Source of the DNA: Variovorax sp.
GTDB taxonomy: Bacteria > Pseudomonadota > Gammaproteobacteria > Burkholderiales > Burkholderiaceae_C
Direction: 5' to 3'
Length of the DNA: 64,000 bases
Assembly: GCA_017744285.1 (NCBI GenBank)
Contig: JAGIBP010000016.1
Span: 1 to 64,000 of the forward strand
Shown piece after piece: positions 54,284 through 62,618 of this stretch (its first letter is position 1; every line of letters starts with the position of its first letter). Under the pieces are notes generated by a model. The model was given only the letters and a program-made list of their open reading frames with translations. It had not been told where the DNA came from and did no database searches. Both the position numbers and the translations under genes were made by a program.

Positions 54284-55573
54284 TCACGCGGCCCAGCGCG
54301 TGGCGTGCGCTCGACGCACGGGCGGCGCGCGGTGGAATTCGCCGTCCTTCATCACGGCGAGGATGCGCGCCTTGTCCTGCAGCACCGTGATGTCGGCGAG
54401 CGGGTCGCCGTCGATCAGGAGGATGTCCGCAAGGTAGCCCTCGCGGATGTAGCCGAGCACCTTGCCCATGCGCATCATCGGCCCGCCCCAGGCGGTGGCC
54501 GAGAGCAGGGCTTCCATGGTGCTCATGCCGACGAACTTCACGAAGTACTCGAGGTCCTTCGCGTTGGTGCCGTGCGGCGTCCACGCAAAACCGTAGTCGC
54601 CGCCCGGCAGGATGCGGATGCCGCGCCGTCGCATCGCCTTCATGCTCTCGACCGCGGCTTCGAGCTCGCGGTGGTAGCCCATCTTGCGCGTGACCTCCGG
54701 CGTCAGGCCCCATTCGCTCGCGTGGTGGCAGGTGTTGATGAGCCAGGCGAGCCCCGGGGCGATGAAGTGCTCGAACTTGTGCGCCTCCAGCATGTCCAGC
54801 GCTTCCTCGTCGGTGAAGCTCGCGTGGTAGATCACCTCGATGCCCTGCTTGACGCACTGCTTGATCGACCACGTCGAGCGCGCATGTGCCGCCACGCGCT
54901 TGCCCCAGGCCTTCGCTTCCTGCACGCAGACGGCCACCTCTTCTTCGGTGAACTGGCTCATCTCGCTCGGCATGCCGGTGATCGATTCGCCCGAGAGATT
55001 GATCTTGAGCGAATCGACGCCGTACTTCGCGAACATGCGCACGCAGCGGCGCATCTCCTCCACGCCGCTGACCACGGCGCCGAAGGCGAACTCGGGCTGC
55101 GGCAGGTGCGGCTGGGTGGTGTCGCCCAGGCCGCCGGGCACCGTGATCTCCTGGCTCGCGGCGAGGTAGCGCGGGCCCACGATGGTGCCGTCCGCGATCG
55201 CGTTGCGGATCACCACGTCGAGCCGTGGCTTGGCCGTGGCCGCGCCGACGCAACTCGTCCAGCCCATGTCGAGGTAGCGCTTCGCGACCTCGGCGCACCA
55301 GAGGATGTGCTCCTCGGGCGGCATGCGCTGGATCGCGTCGAGGCTCGGCTGGTCGTTCCACGAGAAATGCGTGTGCGCCTCGACCATGCCGGGCATCAGG
55401 AAGGCGCCGGCCCCGTCGATGACCTGCGCGCCCGCCACCGGCATCGAGGGTGCGCCGTAACCGGTCTTGGCGACACGCGCGATGCGATTGCCCTGCACCA
55501 GCACGTCGCCGGTGAAGGGCGCCTCGCCGCCGCCGTCGAAGACTCGCACGTTGGTGAACATCACGTCGGCCAT
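54284..55573 (-). CDS. Metal-dependent amidohydrolase, paralogue of the neighbouring gene
   Basis: A 429-residue amidohydrolase sharing blocks with the downstream copy: EAHTHFSWND (H67, H69), VDSLKINLSGESITG with the candidate bridging lysine, AAHARSTWS, IYHASFTDEEALDML and PGGDYGFAWTPHG. All metal ligands are kept in both copies, so both are likely active, perhaps on related substrates or as a heteromer. ATG 55573 has GAGGAA upstream and begins MADVxFTNVR like its paralogue. Confidence 0.91.
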   Translation of the reverse strand: MADVMFTNVRVFDGGGEAPFTGDVLVQGNRIARVAKTGYGAPSMPVAGAQVIDGAGAFLMPGMVEAHTHFSWNDQPSLDAIQRMPPEEHILWCAEVAKRYLDMGWTSCVGAATAKPRLDVVIRNAIADGTIVGPRYLAASQEITVPGGLGDTTQPHLPQPEFAFGAVVSGVEEMRRCVRMFAKYGVDSLKINLSGESITGMPSEMSQFTEEEVAVCVQEAKAWGKRVAAHARSTWSIKQCVKQGIEVIYHASFTDEEALDMLEAHKFEHFIAPGLAWLINTCHHASEWGLTPEVTRKMGYHRELEAAVESMKAMRRRGIRILPGGDYGFAWTPHGTNAKDLEYFVKFVGMSTMEALLSATAWGGPMMRMGKVLGYIREGYLADILLIDGDPLADITVLQDKARILAVMKDGEFHRAPPVRRAHATRWAA

Positions 55574-55575
55574 GG

Positions 55576-56373
55576 TCAGTTCCTCGCATGGGCCGCGAGG
55601 AATTCGCGCAGTTCGCGCTGGCATTCCTCGGGGCGTTCGATGGGTGTCCAGTGGCCGCAGCGCGGCAGCACCACGACGCGCTTGTCGGCGGCGCGGTGCA
55701 GGCGGTCGGCCATCGCGCGCACGGCCTGGGGCGGCGCCACGCCGTCCTCGTCGCCGGTCACCAGGAGCACGGGCGCCTCGATGCGCTCCACCTGCGCGGC
55801 GGGCGCGGCGGCGAGCGCTTCGCAGCTTCGCGCGTAGGCCTCGCCGTCCTGCCGCATCAGGCTCTCGCGCACGTAGGCGACCGCGACAGGCTGGCGCTCA
55901 CGGGTATCGGCGGAGATCGCGGCCTGCAGCAGGCCCTGCGTGATCTCCTGCATGCCGGCCGCGCCCTCGCGGGCCTTGGCCGCGCGCGCCTTCATCGCGG
56001 CGCGGGCGGCGTCGGGCGGCGCGATCAGCGGGCCGAACAGCGCGAGGCTTGCGACGCACTTCGGATGATCCGCCGCGATGTGCTGGCAGACGATGGTGCC
56101 CATCGAATGCCCGACCCAGTGCGCGCGCGACACCCCGAGCCGCTCGCACACGCGCAGCAGCGCCTCGACATAGCGCGCGATGCCGAGCTCGCCCTCGGCG
56201 CGCTGCGATCGGCCGCTGCCCGGCAGGTCCACGCGGATCACGCGATGCCGCGTGAGCACCGGCATCAGCGGCGTGAAGGTGTTGCCGCTGCCGCCGAGGC
56301 CGTGCACGCAGACGACGGCGGGGCCTTCGCCTTCGTCCTCGACGGCCATGCGATCGATGATCTGGAAGGCCAT
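55576..56373 (-). CDS. Alpha/beta hydrolase
   Basis: A 265-residue cytoplasmic serine hydrolase. Oxyanion block VHGLGGSG near 24-31, nucleophile elbow GHSMG with S90, acid in LLVTGDEDGVAPP and catalytic histidine in CGHWTPIERPEE. It is of the general type of 3-oxoadipate enol-lactonase and C-C bond hydrolases. Two bases separate it from the next amidohydrolase and four from the FAH-family gene, so it is cotranslated. Could hydrolyse an ester, lactone or ring-fission product. Confidence 0.9.
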   Translation of the reverse strand: MAFQIIDRMAVEDEGEGPAVVCVHGLGGSGNTFTPLMPVLTRHRVIRVDLPGSGRSQRAEGELGIARYVEALLRVCERLGVSRAHWVGHSMGTIVCQHIAADHPKCVASLALFGPLIAPPDAARAAMKARAAKAREGAAGMQEITQGLLQAAISADTRERQPVAVAYVRESLMRQDGEAYARSCEALAAAPAAQVERIEAPVLLVTGDEDGVAPPQAVRAMADRLHRAADKRVVVLPRCGHWTPIERPEECQRELREFLAAHARN

Positions 56374-56377
56374 GGCG

Positions 56378-57244
56378 CTACTCGAAGCGGTTCTCGATGG
56401 CGCCGATGCCATCGATCTCGATGCGCACCACGTCGCCGGAGCGGAGCCAGCGCGGCGGATCGAACCCCATGCCGACCCCGGCAGGCGTGCCGGTCGCGAT
56501 CACGTCGCCCGGATGCAGCGTGATGCCGCGCGAGCAGGTTTCGACGAGCGTCGGGATGTCGAAGATCATGTCCTTCGTTTGCCCGTCCTGGCGCGGCTCG
56601 CCGTTGACCCAGCCGCGTACTCGCGTGGCGCGGCCGTCGAGCTCGTCGGCGGTCACGATCCACGGCCCCATCGGGCAGAAGTCGTCGAAGCTCTTGCCGA
56701 GGTCCCACTGCTGGTGGCGCATCTGCACGTCGCGCGCGGTCACGTCGTTGACGATGGTGTAGCCGAAGACGTGGTCCATGGCGCGCGAGCGCGGGATGTC
56801 GCGCCCGCCGCGCCCGATGACCACCGCGAGCTCGGACTCGTAGTCGACCTGGATGGTGGTGGCCGGCGAGGGCATCCGAACCGCGTCGAACGGCCCGACC
56901 ACGCACTCGCCGAGCTTGCCGAACACGATCGGCCACGGGTCGCTCGTGGGCATGGCCTGGCGGAACACCGTGCCGGCCAGTTCCTGTGCATGCGCGCGGT
57001 AGTTGCGGCCCACGCAGAAGAGGCCGCGCAGGGGCCGGGGCAGCGGGGCGCGCAAGGCGATGACGTCGACCGGCAGGCGCGTGCCCGAAGGCGGCGGGAT
57101 CGGTTCGCCGCGTGCCAGCGCCTGGATCAGCGGCAGCGCGCCCCGGGCCGGGTCGCCGGCCGCGAGCGGCGTAGCCTCGCGCCCGTCGGCCGAGATCGTG
57201 CCGACGTGCTCGCGTCCACCCCAACTCCAGCTCGCCAGGCGCAT
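56378..57244 (-). CDS. Fumarylacetoacetate hydrolase (FAH) family protein
   Basis: A 288-residue protein of the FAH superfamily. Visible blocks: FCVGRNYRAHAQE, the metal-binding VDYESELAVVIGRGGRDI, GYTIVNDVTARDVQMRHQQWDLGKSFDDFCPMGPWIV and HPGDVIATGTPAGVGMGFDPP. Members act as C-C hydrolases, oxaloacetate decarboxylases or hydratase/decarboxylases. First gene of the long leftward operon; 58 bases before it lie the two palindromes shared with the divergent TetR gene. Confidence 0.92.
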   Translation of the reverse strand: MRLASWSWGGREHVGTISADGREATPLAAGDPARGALPLIQALARGEPIPPPSGTRLPVDVIALRAPLPRPLRGLFCVGRNYRAHAQELAGTVFRQAMPTSDPWPIVFGKLGECVVGPFDAVRMPSPATTIQVDYESELAVVIGRGGRDIPRSRAMDHVFGYTIVNDVTARDVQMRHQQWDLGKSFDDFCPMGPWIVTADELDGRATRVRGWVNGEPRQDGQTKDMIFDIPTLVETCSRGITLHPGDVIATGTPAGVGMGFDPPRWLRSGDVVRIEIDGIGAIENRFE

Positions 57245-57299
57245 GCCGTTGTCTCCGGGTTGCCTCGCGATTCCTGGGACGTGGGTCCGATGCCGCGAG

Positions 57300-57335
57300 A
57301 TCAGAATCTTCTGATTTTGAGACTTGCGTCTCAAA
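57300..57335. promoter_or_regulatory. Two adjacent palindromes, putative operators of the second TetR regulator
   Basis: Palindrome 1 (57300-57315) has 7-base arms ATCAGAA / TTCTGAT with a 2-base centre. Palindrome 2 (57316-57335) is TTTGAGACTTGCGTCTCAAA with 8-base arms and a 4-base centre. They abut directly, in the 169-base gap between the FAH-family gene and the divergent TetR gene. Placement suggests control of both directions. Confidence 0.68.
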
Positions 57336-57413
57336 TCAGGACCGGTGCATCATAAAGTCCGTCTCCGGACCTCCACAAGCCACGTCAGGCCGATCAGAAC
57401 CCGTAAAAACCCC

Positions 57414-58151
57414 ATGGCTCGACTGAAGCACAAGCTGAGCGAACCGCCAACGCCACCCGAGCGCGGCGTGCGGGCCGCGACTTTCAAACTCCTGCTCGAA
57501 ACCGCGATCGACATCATCCAGAAAAGCGGCCATATCCCCTCGGTGGCGGAAGCCGCCGCACAGGCGAAGGTGTCGCGCGCCACCGCCTACCGCTATTTCC
57601 CGAGCCGCAGCGCGCTGGTGACCGCGGTGGTCGACAGCTCGCTCGGCCCGGTTCGCAAGCTCGCCTCCGACACGCCCGGCGGCCGCGAGCGGGTGCACGA
57701 GCTCTTCCTGCAGACCTTCCCGCGCTTCAAGGAATTCGAGGCGCCGATGCGTGCCGCGGCGCAGTTGTCGCTGGAGCAGTGGGGCCTGGAGCGGGCCGGT
57801 CTGCTCGAAGAGGAGCCCTACCGCCGGGGCCACCGCGTGCGCATCCTCGAACACGCGCTCGCGCCGCTGGCGCCGCAGCTGCGGCCCGCGGTGCGCGATC
57901 GCCTGCACCGCGCGCTGTCGGTGGTTTACGGCATCGAACCTTACGTGATCCTCAAGGACATCTGGGGCCTGCGCGACCGCGAGGTCGAGCGCACCGCGCT
58001 CTGGATGGCCGACGCGCTGATCGATGCGGCGTTGCGCGAATCGGCGCAGAAGCCTGCGGCGCGCGGCAACGGCGCAGCCGGGAGCGCGCGAGCTGCATCA
58101 AGCCGCAACGGCAACGGAACGCGCCGGACGGCGGCAACGCCGAAGCGGTGA
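57414..58151 (+). CDS. TetR/AcrR family regulator divergent from the Tm-1 operon
   Basis: A 245-residue TetR-type regulator. The helix-turn-helix is [44 protein letters not shown] (about 28-70). The helical ligand domain follows, and the last 40 residues are a basic, Ala/Asn/Arg-rich disordered tail ([25 protein letters not shown]). ATG 57414 starts a typical basic N-terminus; the frame is open up to 57324, which would run through palindrome 2. Probably represses the operon beginning at 57244. Confidence 0.9.
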   Translation: MARLKHKLSEPPTPPERGVRAATFKLLLETAIDIIQKSGHIPSVAEAAAQAKVSRATAYRYFPSRSALVTAVVDSSLGPVRKLASDTPGGRERVHELFLQTFPRFKEFEAPMRAAAQLSLEQWGLERAGLLEEEPYRRGHRVRILEHALAPLAPQLRPAVRDRLHRALSVVYGIEPYVILKDIWGLRDREVERTALWMADALIDAALRESAQKPAARGNGAAGSARAASSRNGNGTRRTAATPKR

Positions 58152-58200
58152 AGGATCAGGCCGAAGTCGGGCCGGATCCCGGCTGAAGTGCGGCCGAAGT

Positions 58201-59004
58201 TCAGCCTCGGGCGAGCGCCTGCAGCTCCTCGTCGGTGAATCCGGCCTGTGCACGTGCCTGCAGGTTGAAGGGCGCCTTCAGGCGCGGCGCCTCGTGCCGG
58301 CGGTACAGCACGCGGTAGTGCGCCACGGGATCGAGCCCTTCACGCTCGCAAAGCCAGCGGTACCAGCGATTGCCGATCGCGACATGGCCGACCTCGTCGC
58401 GCAGGATGACGTCGAGGATCGCGCAGGCCGCGAGCGCGTCGGGCGTGTTCACGCGGCGCAGCTTGGCCTGGATCAGCGGCGTGGCGTCGAGCCCGCGCGC
58501 TTCGAGCGTGCGCGGCACGAGCGCCATGCGCGCGACCACGTCGTCCTTCGTCTTCTCGCACATGCTCCACAGCCCGTCGTGGCCGGTGAAGTCGCCGTAG
58601 CGACGGCCCATGCCCTGCAGGTGCGCGTGCAGCAGCGTGAAGTGCTGTGCCTCCTCGTCGGCGATGCAGAGCCAGTCGCGGTAGAAAGCCTCGGGCATGC
58701 CATCGAAACGCCAGGCGGCGTCGAGCGCGAGGTTGATCGCGTTGAACTCGATGTGGCAGATCGAATGGATGAGCGCAGCGCGGCCCTCGGGCGTGAAGGG
58801 CGAGCGCTTCTCGACCGCGGTGGCCGACACGCGCAGCGGGCGCTCGGGCCGGCCGGGCACGCCGGCGTCGTCGCCGGGCGAGCGAACCGGTTGCTGCGAG
58901 AGTGGCTGATCGTCCAGTCGCGCAAAGAGCGCGCGCGTGGTGGCCACCTTCTGCTCGGGATCGGTGAGGCGCAGCGCCGCGAGGGCGCCCAGGCGAGGGT
59001 GCAT
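58201..59004 (-). CDS. DUF455 ferritin-like domain protein
   Basis: A 267-residue protein of the DUF455 family, a ferritin-like four-helix bundle. Di-iron-type ligands appear as two E-x-x-H pairs and single acids: [33 protein letters not shown] and [16 protein letters not shown]. These are distant relatives of tRNA hydroxylase MiaE. Proven function is lacking. ATG 59004 gives a full domain; its 5' end lies next to the divergent gamma carbonic anhydrase promoter. Confidence 0.92.
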   Translation of the reverse strand: MHPRLGALAALRLTDPEQKVATTRALFARLDDQPLSQQPVRSPGDDAGVPGRPERPLRVSATAVEKRSPFTPEGRAALIHSICHIEFNAINLALDAAWRFDGMPEAFYRDWLCIADEEAQHFTLLHAHLQGMGRRYGDFTGHDGLWSMCEKTKDDVVARMALVPRTLEARGLDATPLIQAKLRRVNTPDALAACAILDVILRDEVGHVAIGNRWYRWLCEREGLDPVAHYRVLYRRHEAPRLKAPFNLQARAQAGFTDEELQALARG

Positions 59005-59007
59005 CCC

Positions 59008-59013
59008 TACAAT
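59008..59013 (+). promoter_or_regulatory. Candidate -10 box for the carbonic anhydrase-hslO unit
   Basis: TACAAT in CCCTACAATTCTAG, 31 bases before the ATG at 59044. No clear -35 hexamer is visible. The box lies just upstream of the divergent DUF455 start. Confidence 0.45.
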
Positions 59014-59043
59014 TCTAGTTTTTCGATCTCTGGAGACCCCGCG

Positions 59044-59568
59044 ATGGCCTTGTATGAACTCGATGGTGTGGCGCCGCAGCTGGGCGAAGGGGCCTGGGTC
59101 GCCGACAGCGCGCAGGTGATCGGCGACGTGGTGCTGGGCGAGAACGCCAGCATCTGGTTCGGCGCCGTGCTGCGCGGCGACACCGAGTCGCTGCGCATCG
59201 GCCGCAACAGCAACATCCAGGACCTGTCGGTGGTGCATGCCGACCGCGGCTGCCCGCTGACCATCGGCGAGAACGTGACCGTGGGACACCAGGTGATGCT
59301 GCACGGCTGCACCGTGGGCGACAACTCGCTGATCGGCATCCAGGCGGTGGTCTTGAATAACGCGAGGATCGGCCGCAACTGCATCGTCGGCGCCGGCAGC
59401 GTCGTGACCGAGGGCAAGGAGTTCCCGGACAACTCGCTCATCATCGGATCGCCCGCCAAGGTGGTCCGCACGCTGGACGAGGCTGCGGCCGCCAGGCTGC
59501 GGCAGAGCGCCGAGCACTACGTCGACAACGCCCGCCGCTTCGCGAAGGGCCTGAAGAAGATCACCTGA
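59044..59568 (+). CDS. Gamma carbonic anhydrase family protein
   Basis: A 174-residue left-handed beta-helix protein of the gamma carbonic anhydrase family (YrdA/PaaY type), a zinc trimer. Hexapeptide turns are visible throughout, with ligand histidines in [17 protein letters not shown]. The start is unambiguous, with GGAGA upstream. It ends directly at the hslO ATG, without spacer, so the two are cotranslated. Catalytic activity of this subgroup is often low or unproven. Confidence 0.94.
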   Translation: MALYELDGVAPQLGEGAWVADSAQVIGDVVLGENASIWFGAVLRGDTESLRIGRNSNIQDLSVVHADRGCPLTIGENVTVGHQVMLHGCTVGDNSLIGIQAVVLNNARIGRNCIVGAGSVVTEGKEFPDNSLIIGSPAKVVRTLDEAAAARLRQSAEHYVDNARRFAKGLKKIT

Positions 59569-60567
59569 ATGTCTGAATTGCACAAGTTCCTGTTCGACGG
59601 CCTGCCGGTGCGCGGCATGATCGTGCGCCTGACGGAGTCGTGGCAGGAGGTGTTGGCGCGCCGCGCCTCCAACGCCGACACCGGCGCCTATCCGCAGCCT
59701 GTGGCCGAACTGCTCGGCGAGATGACGGCGGCCGCCACGCTGATGCAGGCGAACATCAAGTTCAACGGGGCGCTGATCCTGCAGATCTTCGGCGACGGGC
59801 CGCTCAAGGTGGCGGTGGCCGAGGTCAAGCCCGACCTGAGCCTGCGCTCCACCGCCAAGGCGACCGCCGAGATCGCGGCCGACGCGAAGCTTTCGGACAT
59901 GGTCAATCTGCACGGCAAGGGCCGCTGCGCGATCACGCTCGACCCCAAGGACAAGCTGCCGGGCCAGCAGCCTTACCAGGGCATGGTCCCGCTGGTCGAC
60001 GAGCACGGCAAGAAGCTCGATCGGATGAGCGACATCCTGCAGCACTACATGCTGCAGAGCGAACAGCTCGACACCACGCTGGTGCTCGCCGCCGACGACA
60101 AGATCGCCGCCGGGCTGCTGATCCAGCGCCTGCCGGTCAAGGGCGAGGCCAACCTGGAAGGCACGGCCGAAGGCGGCCGGGAGCAGGTCCAGCAGGACCA
60201 GATCGGCCACAACGAGGACTACAACCGCATCTCGATCCTCGCGTCGAGCCTCACGCGCAACGAACTGCTGACGCTCGACGTCGACACCATCCTTCGCCGC
60301 CTGTTCTGGGAAGAGAAGGTGCTGCGCTTCGAGCCGCAGACGGGCATGCTCGGTCCGCACTTCGCCTGCACCTGCGGGCGCGCGCGCGTCGAAAGCATGA
60401 TCCGCGGCCTGGGCCGGGAAGAGGCCGAGAGCATCCTTGCGGAGCGCGAGAACATCGAGGTCGGATGCGATTTCTGCGGCAAGCAGTACCGCTTCGACGC
60501 GGTGGATGCGGCGCAGATCTTCACCGCGCCGGGGGATCAGATGCCGGGGACGGCGGTGGTGCAATAG
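59569..60567 (+). CDS. hslO: Redox-regulated chaperone Hsp33
   Basis: A 332-residue cytoplasmic holdase activated by oxidation. The C-terminal zinc switch is present: C267-T-C269 (FACTCGRARVES) and C300-D-F-C303 (VGCDFCGKQYRF). The N-terminal core shows GEMTAAATLMQANIKFNGALILQIFGDGPLKVAVAEVK. Standard length and gene order (after a gamma carbonic anhydrase) for Burkholderiales. Confidence 0.96.
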   Translation: MSELHKFLFDGLPVRGMIVRLTESWQEVLARRASNADTGAYPQPVAELLGEMTAAATLMQANIKFNGALILQIFGDGPLKVAVAEVKPDLSLRSTAKATAEIAADAKLSDMVNLHGKGRCAITLDPKDKLPGQQPYQGMVPLVDEHGKKLDRMSDILQHYMLQSEQLDTTLVLAADDKIAAGLLIQRLPVKGEANLEGTAEGGREQVQQDQIGHNEDYNRISILASSLTRNELLTLDVDTILRRLFWEEKVLRFEPQTGMLGPHFACTCGRARVESMIRGLGREEAESILAERENIEVGCDFCGKQYRFDAVDAAQIFTAPGDQMPGTAVVQ

Positions 60568-60640
60568 CGGCTCGCCGCGGAGCCTGCGGTCACGGCTTGC
60601 CGCGACGATCGCGGAGGGGGAAGTTGGGGAATGCGAAACG

Positions 60641-61210
60641 TCAAGCCGAACCCAAAGGTGGAGACGAGGCGTTCGCATTTCCGTGTCGCGCCCGCCACTG
60701 ATTTAAAAGCTGCGCCAGATCATCGGCAGAGAGTCCATAGGTGTCCGGCAGGCTGGCCTCCGCGCCGGTCAGGCCGCGAGCGATGATCCGGCTGCGCGTG
60801 TACTTCGAATAGGTGCTGGAGTAATTCCAGCACACCGACTTGTTCCCGCTGATTCTGGCCACAAAGAATTCCGATGTGTCCGGCCAGGCGACGTGCCAGT
60901 CGCGAAAAAGGCTGCGCACGGTAAAGCCTTCCGCTCCAAGCCGGAGATGGTTTCCCCCGGGTACGAGATAGGCCGCGAAGACCAAGGCGCAAAAACCAAA
61001 GAAAACAATGCCCAGCCAGCCGGCCAGCGGATGCCCCGCATGTAGCGAGATAACGCCTCCCGCAACAAACGCGCAGGCCACGGCAAGGAGCAGAAGATGC
61101 TTCCGGCGGCTTGGCTTCAATAGCACGGAGTCGGCTACGTAGTGGAGCATTTGCGCATATTCGGGTAAACCGCACCGCTTGCAGGATGCAAGGCTTACCC
61201 CTTTGTCCAT
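60641..61210 (-). CDS. Small membrane protein of unknown function (PH-like/STM3941 type)
   Basis: A 189-residue protein. Two membrane helices lie at about 37-57 and 65-85 (HLLLLAVACAFVAGGVISL, then LAGWLGIVFFGFCALVFAAYLV), after KPSRRK. A cytoplasmic domain follows (LRLGAEGFTVRSLFRDWHVAWPDTSEFFVARI), as in STM3941-like proteins that pair two helices with a PH-like fold. The ATG at 61210 overlaps the upstream small gene; ATG 61150 would start right before KPSRRK. The DNA is visibly poorer in GC than its surroundings. Confidence 0.72.
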   Translation of the reverse strand: MDKGVSLASCKRCGLPEYAQMLHYVADSVLLKPSRRKHLLLLAVACAFVAGGVISLHAGHPLAGWLGIVFFGFCALVFAAYLVPGGNHLRLGAEGFTVRSLFRDWHVAWPDTSEFFVARISGNKSVCWNYSSTYSKYTRSRIIARGLTGAEASLPDTYGLSADDLAQLLNQWRARHGNANASSPPLGSA

Positions 61211-61434
61211 TCACTGCTGGCGCGGCAATTGAGCGGCAATTCCGCTATGGCTTCAGCAGGGGCCTCGATATCCCACATATCTATGCAACACCCACAGCCA
61301 AGATTTTTGGACTGGTAAGAAATTTGAGATGCCCAGCGAACAAACCAGGATTCGACGGCTTGGCAATCCGTTGGTTTGTCTGCCTCGACAATGATGGTGG
61401 CGCGTGGCACTGCAGTGGTCTCAAAATATGTCAA
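61195..61434 (-). CDS. Small conserved-looking protein with GCGCC motif
   Basis: A 79-residue protein, with the pattern VEADKPTDCQAVESWFVRWASQISYQSKNLGCGCCIDMWDIEAPAEAIAELP. The composition (structured, W- and C-containing, not a GC-driven artefact) argues that it is real. The start is TTG at 61434 or GTG at 61410. Its last 16 bases overlap the start of the membrane protein, so the two are probably one unit. I do not know its function; the GCGCC motif could bind metal or form disulfides. Confidence 0.6.
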   Translation of the reverse strand: MTYFETTAVPRATIIVEADKPTDCQAVESWFVRWASQISYQSKNLGCGCCIDMWDIEAPAEAIAELPLNCRASSEWTKG

Positions 61435-61636
61435 AAAACCTTAAAGCCGGCAGCGTTAGCGGTCACGGATTTGAATTTAGGCGACGGGCATCGTATGTTG
61501 CTGGGTTGGAAATGATTTGAGATTTTTCTGAAAGTAAGTGAGACAGCAGCGGGGCTGCCCAGGGGGAATTGAAATTTCCCGGATTAAGGATCCTCCAATT
61601 CCTGGTACTGAAGGCCCAAAGCACCCGCGACGCCAA

Positions 61637-62614
61637 TCAGTGCGTGATGCGTGCAGCCTCGAAATCGCTGAATCGAATGTCCGGCGCGCTCGTGTTGTGG
61701 CGCGATGGCGCCGTCCGCGCGAAGCGGACCCGCCCCGCCTCGATCGTCGAGATCTCGGGCAGCGCCTTCGTCTGCCATGCGCCGCTGCGGGTGGATTGCC
61801 AGCTGAGTTCGCTGACATCGGCGTTGTCCGCCGCCACATACATCGAGCGCAGCACCGCGAACGGCCGCGACTTCTGCGTGGCCGGGTGCAGCGACACGTC
61901 GAGCGCGGTGCGCTCCTGGCTGATCTCGGCGACCTTGACCTGCGCGCTGCCGCCGTCGGCGAAGCGCAGGCGGAACGACAGCGGCCGGGTCTGGATGGAG
62001 ATCGACGCGATGTCGACCACCGGCCGGCCCTCGTCCCGCACCGGCCCCATGAGGAACGACGAGCCGTACACCCCGTCGCCGAAGCGCGGCAGGGGCAGGG
62101 GCTTGAGACGCCAGTAGCCATCGGCGGGGTAGAGCACCAGCGCCTCCATCGGCTTCCCGCCATCGGCGGCCTTGGCGAAGACCTGCACCAGATGGAAATC
62201 GCTGCCCGAGCGCGCGCCCACGCGCACCGGCACCCGGTGGGGGCGCCAGAAGGTCGGCAGCGTCATGCCGACGATCTTCCATCGCGGGCCGTCGTGCAGC
62301 ACGACGGTGCGCGGCGTGAACTTGTAGCTCGGGTCGGTGGGATGCGCGCCGCCGTCGAAGTTGCAGCCCGAGAAGTCGGGGGCGGTCACGTCCTTCTCGA
62401 TCTTGTCGATGTACGAAGGCTGGAGCGCTTCGACACGAAAGCGCGTGACGCCCTGGCCGCGCAGCACCATCGAGACGTTGTCTTCCTCCGCGCAGGCGGT
62501 GGGGCGCGTTTTGTTCTCGACCGTCACGGTGGCCGGGGCCGCGACGGCCGCCACGGCGCAGAGCGCGGCTGCGACGGTTGCGAGGTGTCGGAGGAGAGGC
62601 GGCGAATGGGTCAT
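61637..62614 (-). CDS. Secreted protein of unknown function
   Basis: A 325-residue protein with a signal peptide (HLATVAAALCAVAAVAAPA). The mature part is beta-rich, with ATVTVENKTRPTACAEEDNVSMVLRGQGVTRFRVEALQPSYI early and FSGCNFDGGAHPTDPSYKF soon after, which suggests a disulfide. No catalytic pattern is recognised. ATG 62614 follows the upstream P-loop gene by 4 bases, so both are in one unit. Normal GC content. Confidence 0.8.
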   Translation of the reverse strand: MTHSPPLLRHLATVAAALCAVAAVAAPATVTVENKTRPTACAEEDNVSMVLRGQGVTRFRVEALQPSYIDKIEKDVTAPDFSGCNFDGGAHPTDPSYKFTPRTVVLHDGPRWKIVGMTLPTFWRPHRVPVRVGARSGSDFHLVQVFAKAADGGKPMEALVLYPADGYWRLKPLPLPRFGDGVYGSSFLMGPVRDEGRPVVDIASISIQTRPLSFRLRFADGGSAQVKVAEISQERTALDVSLHPATQKSRPFAVLRSMYVAADNADVSELSWQSTRSGAWQTKALPEISTIEAGRVRFARTAPSRHNTSAPDIRFSDFEAARITH

Positions 62615-62618
62615 GGGT

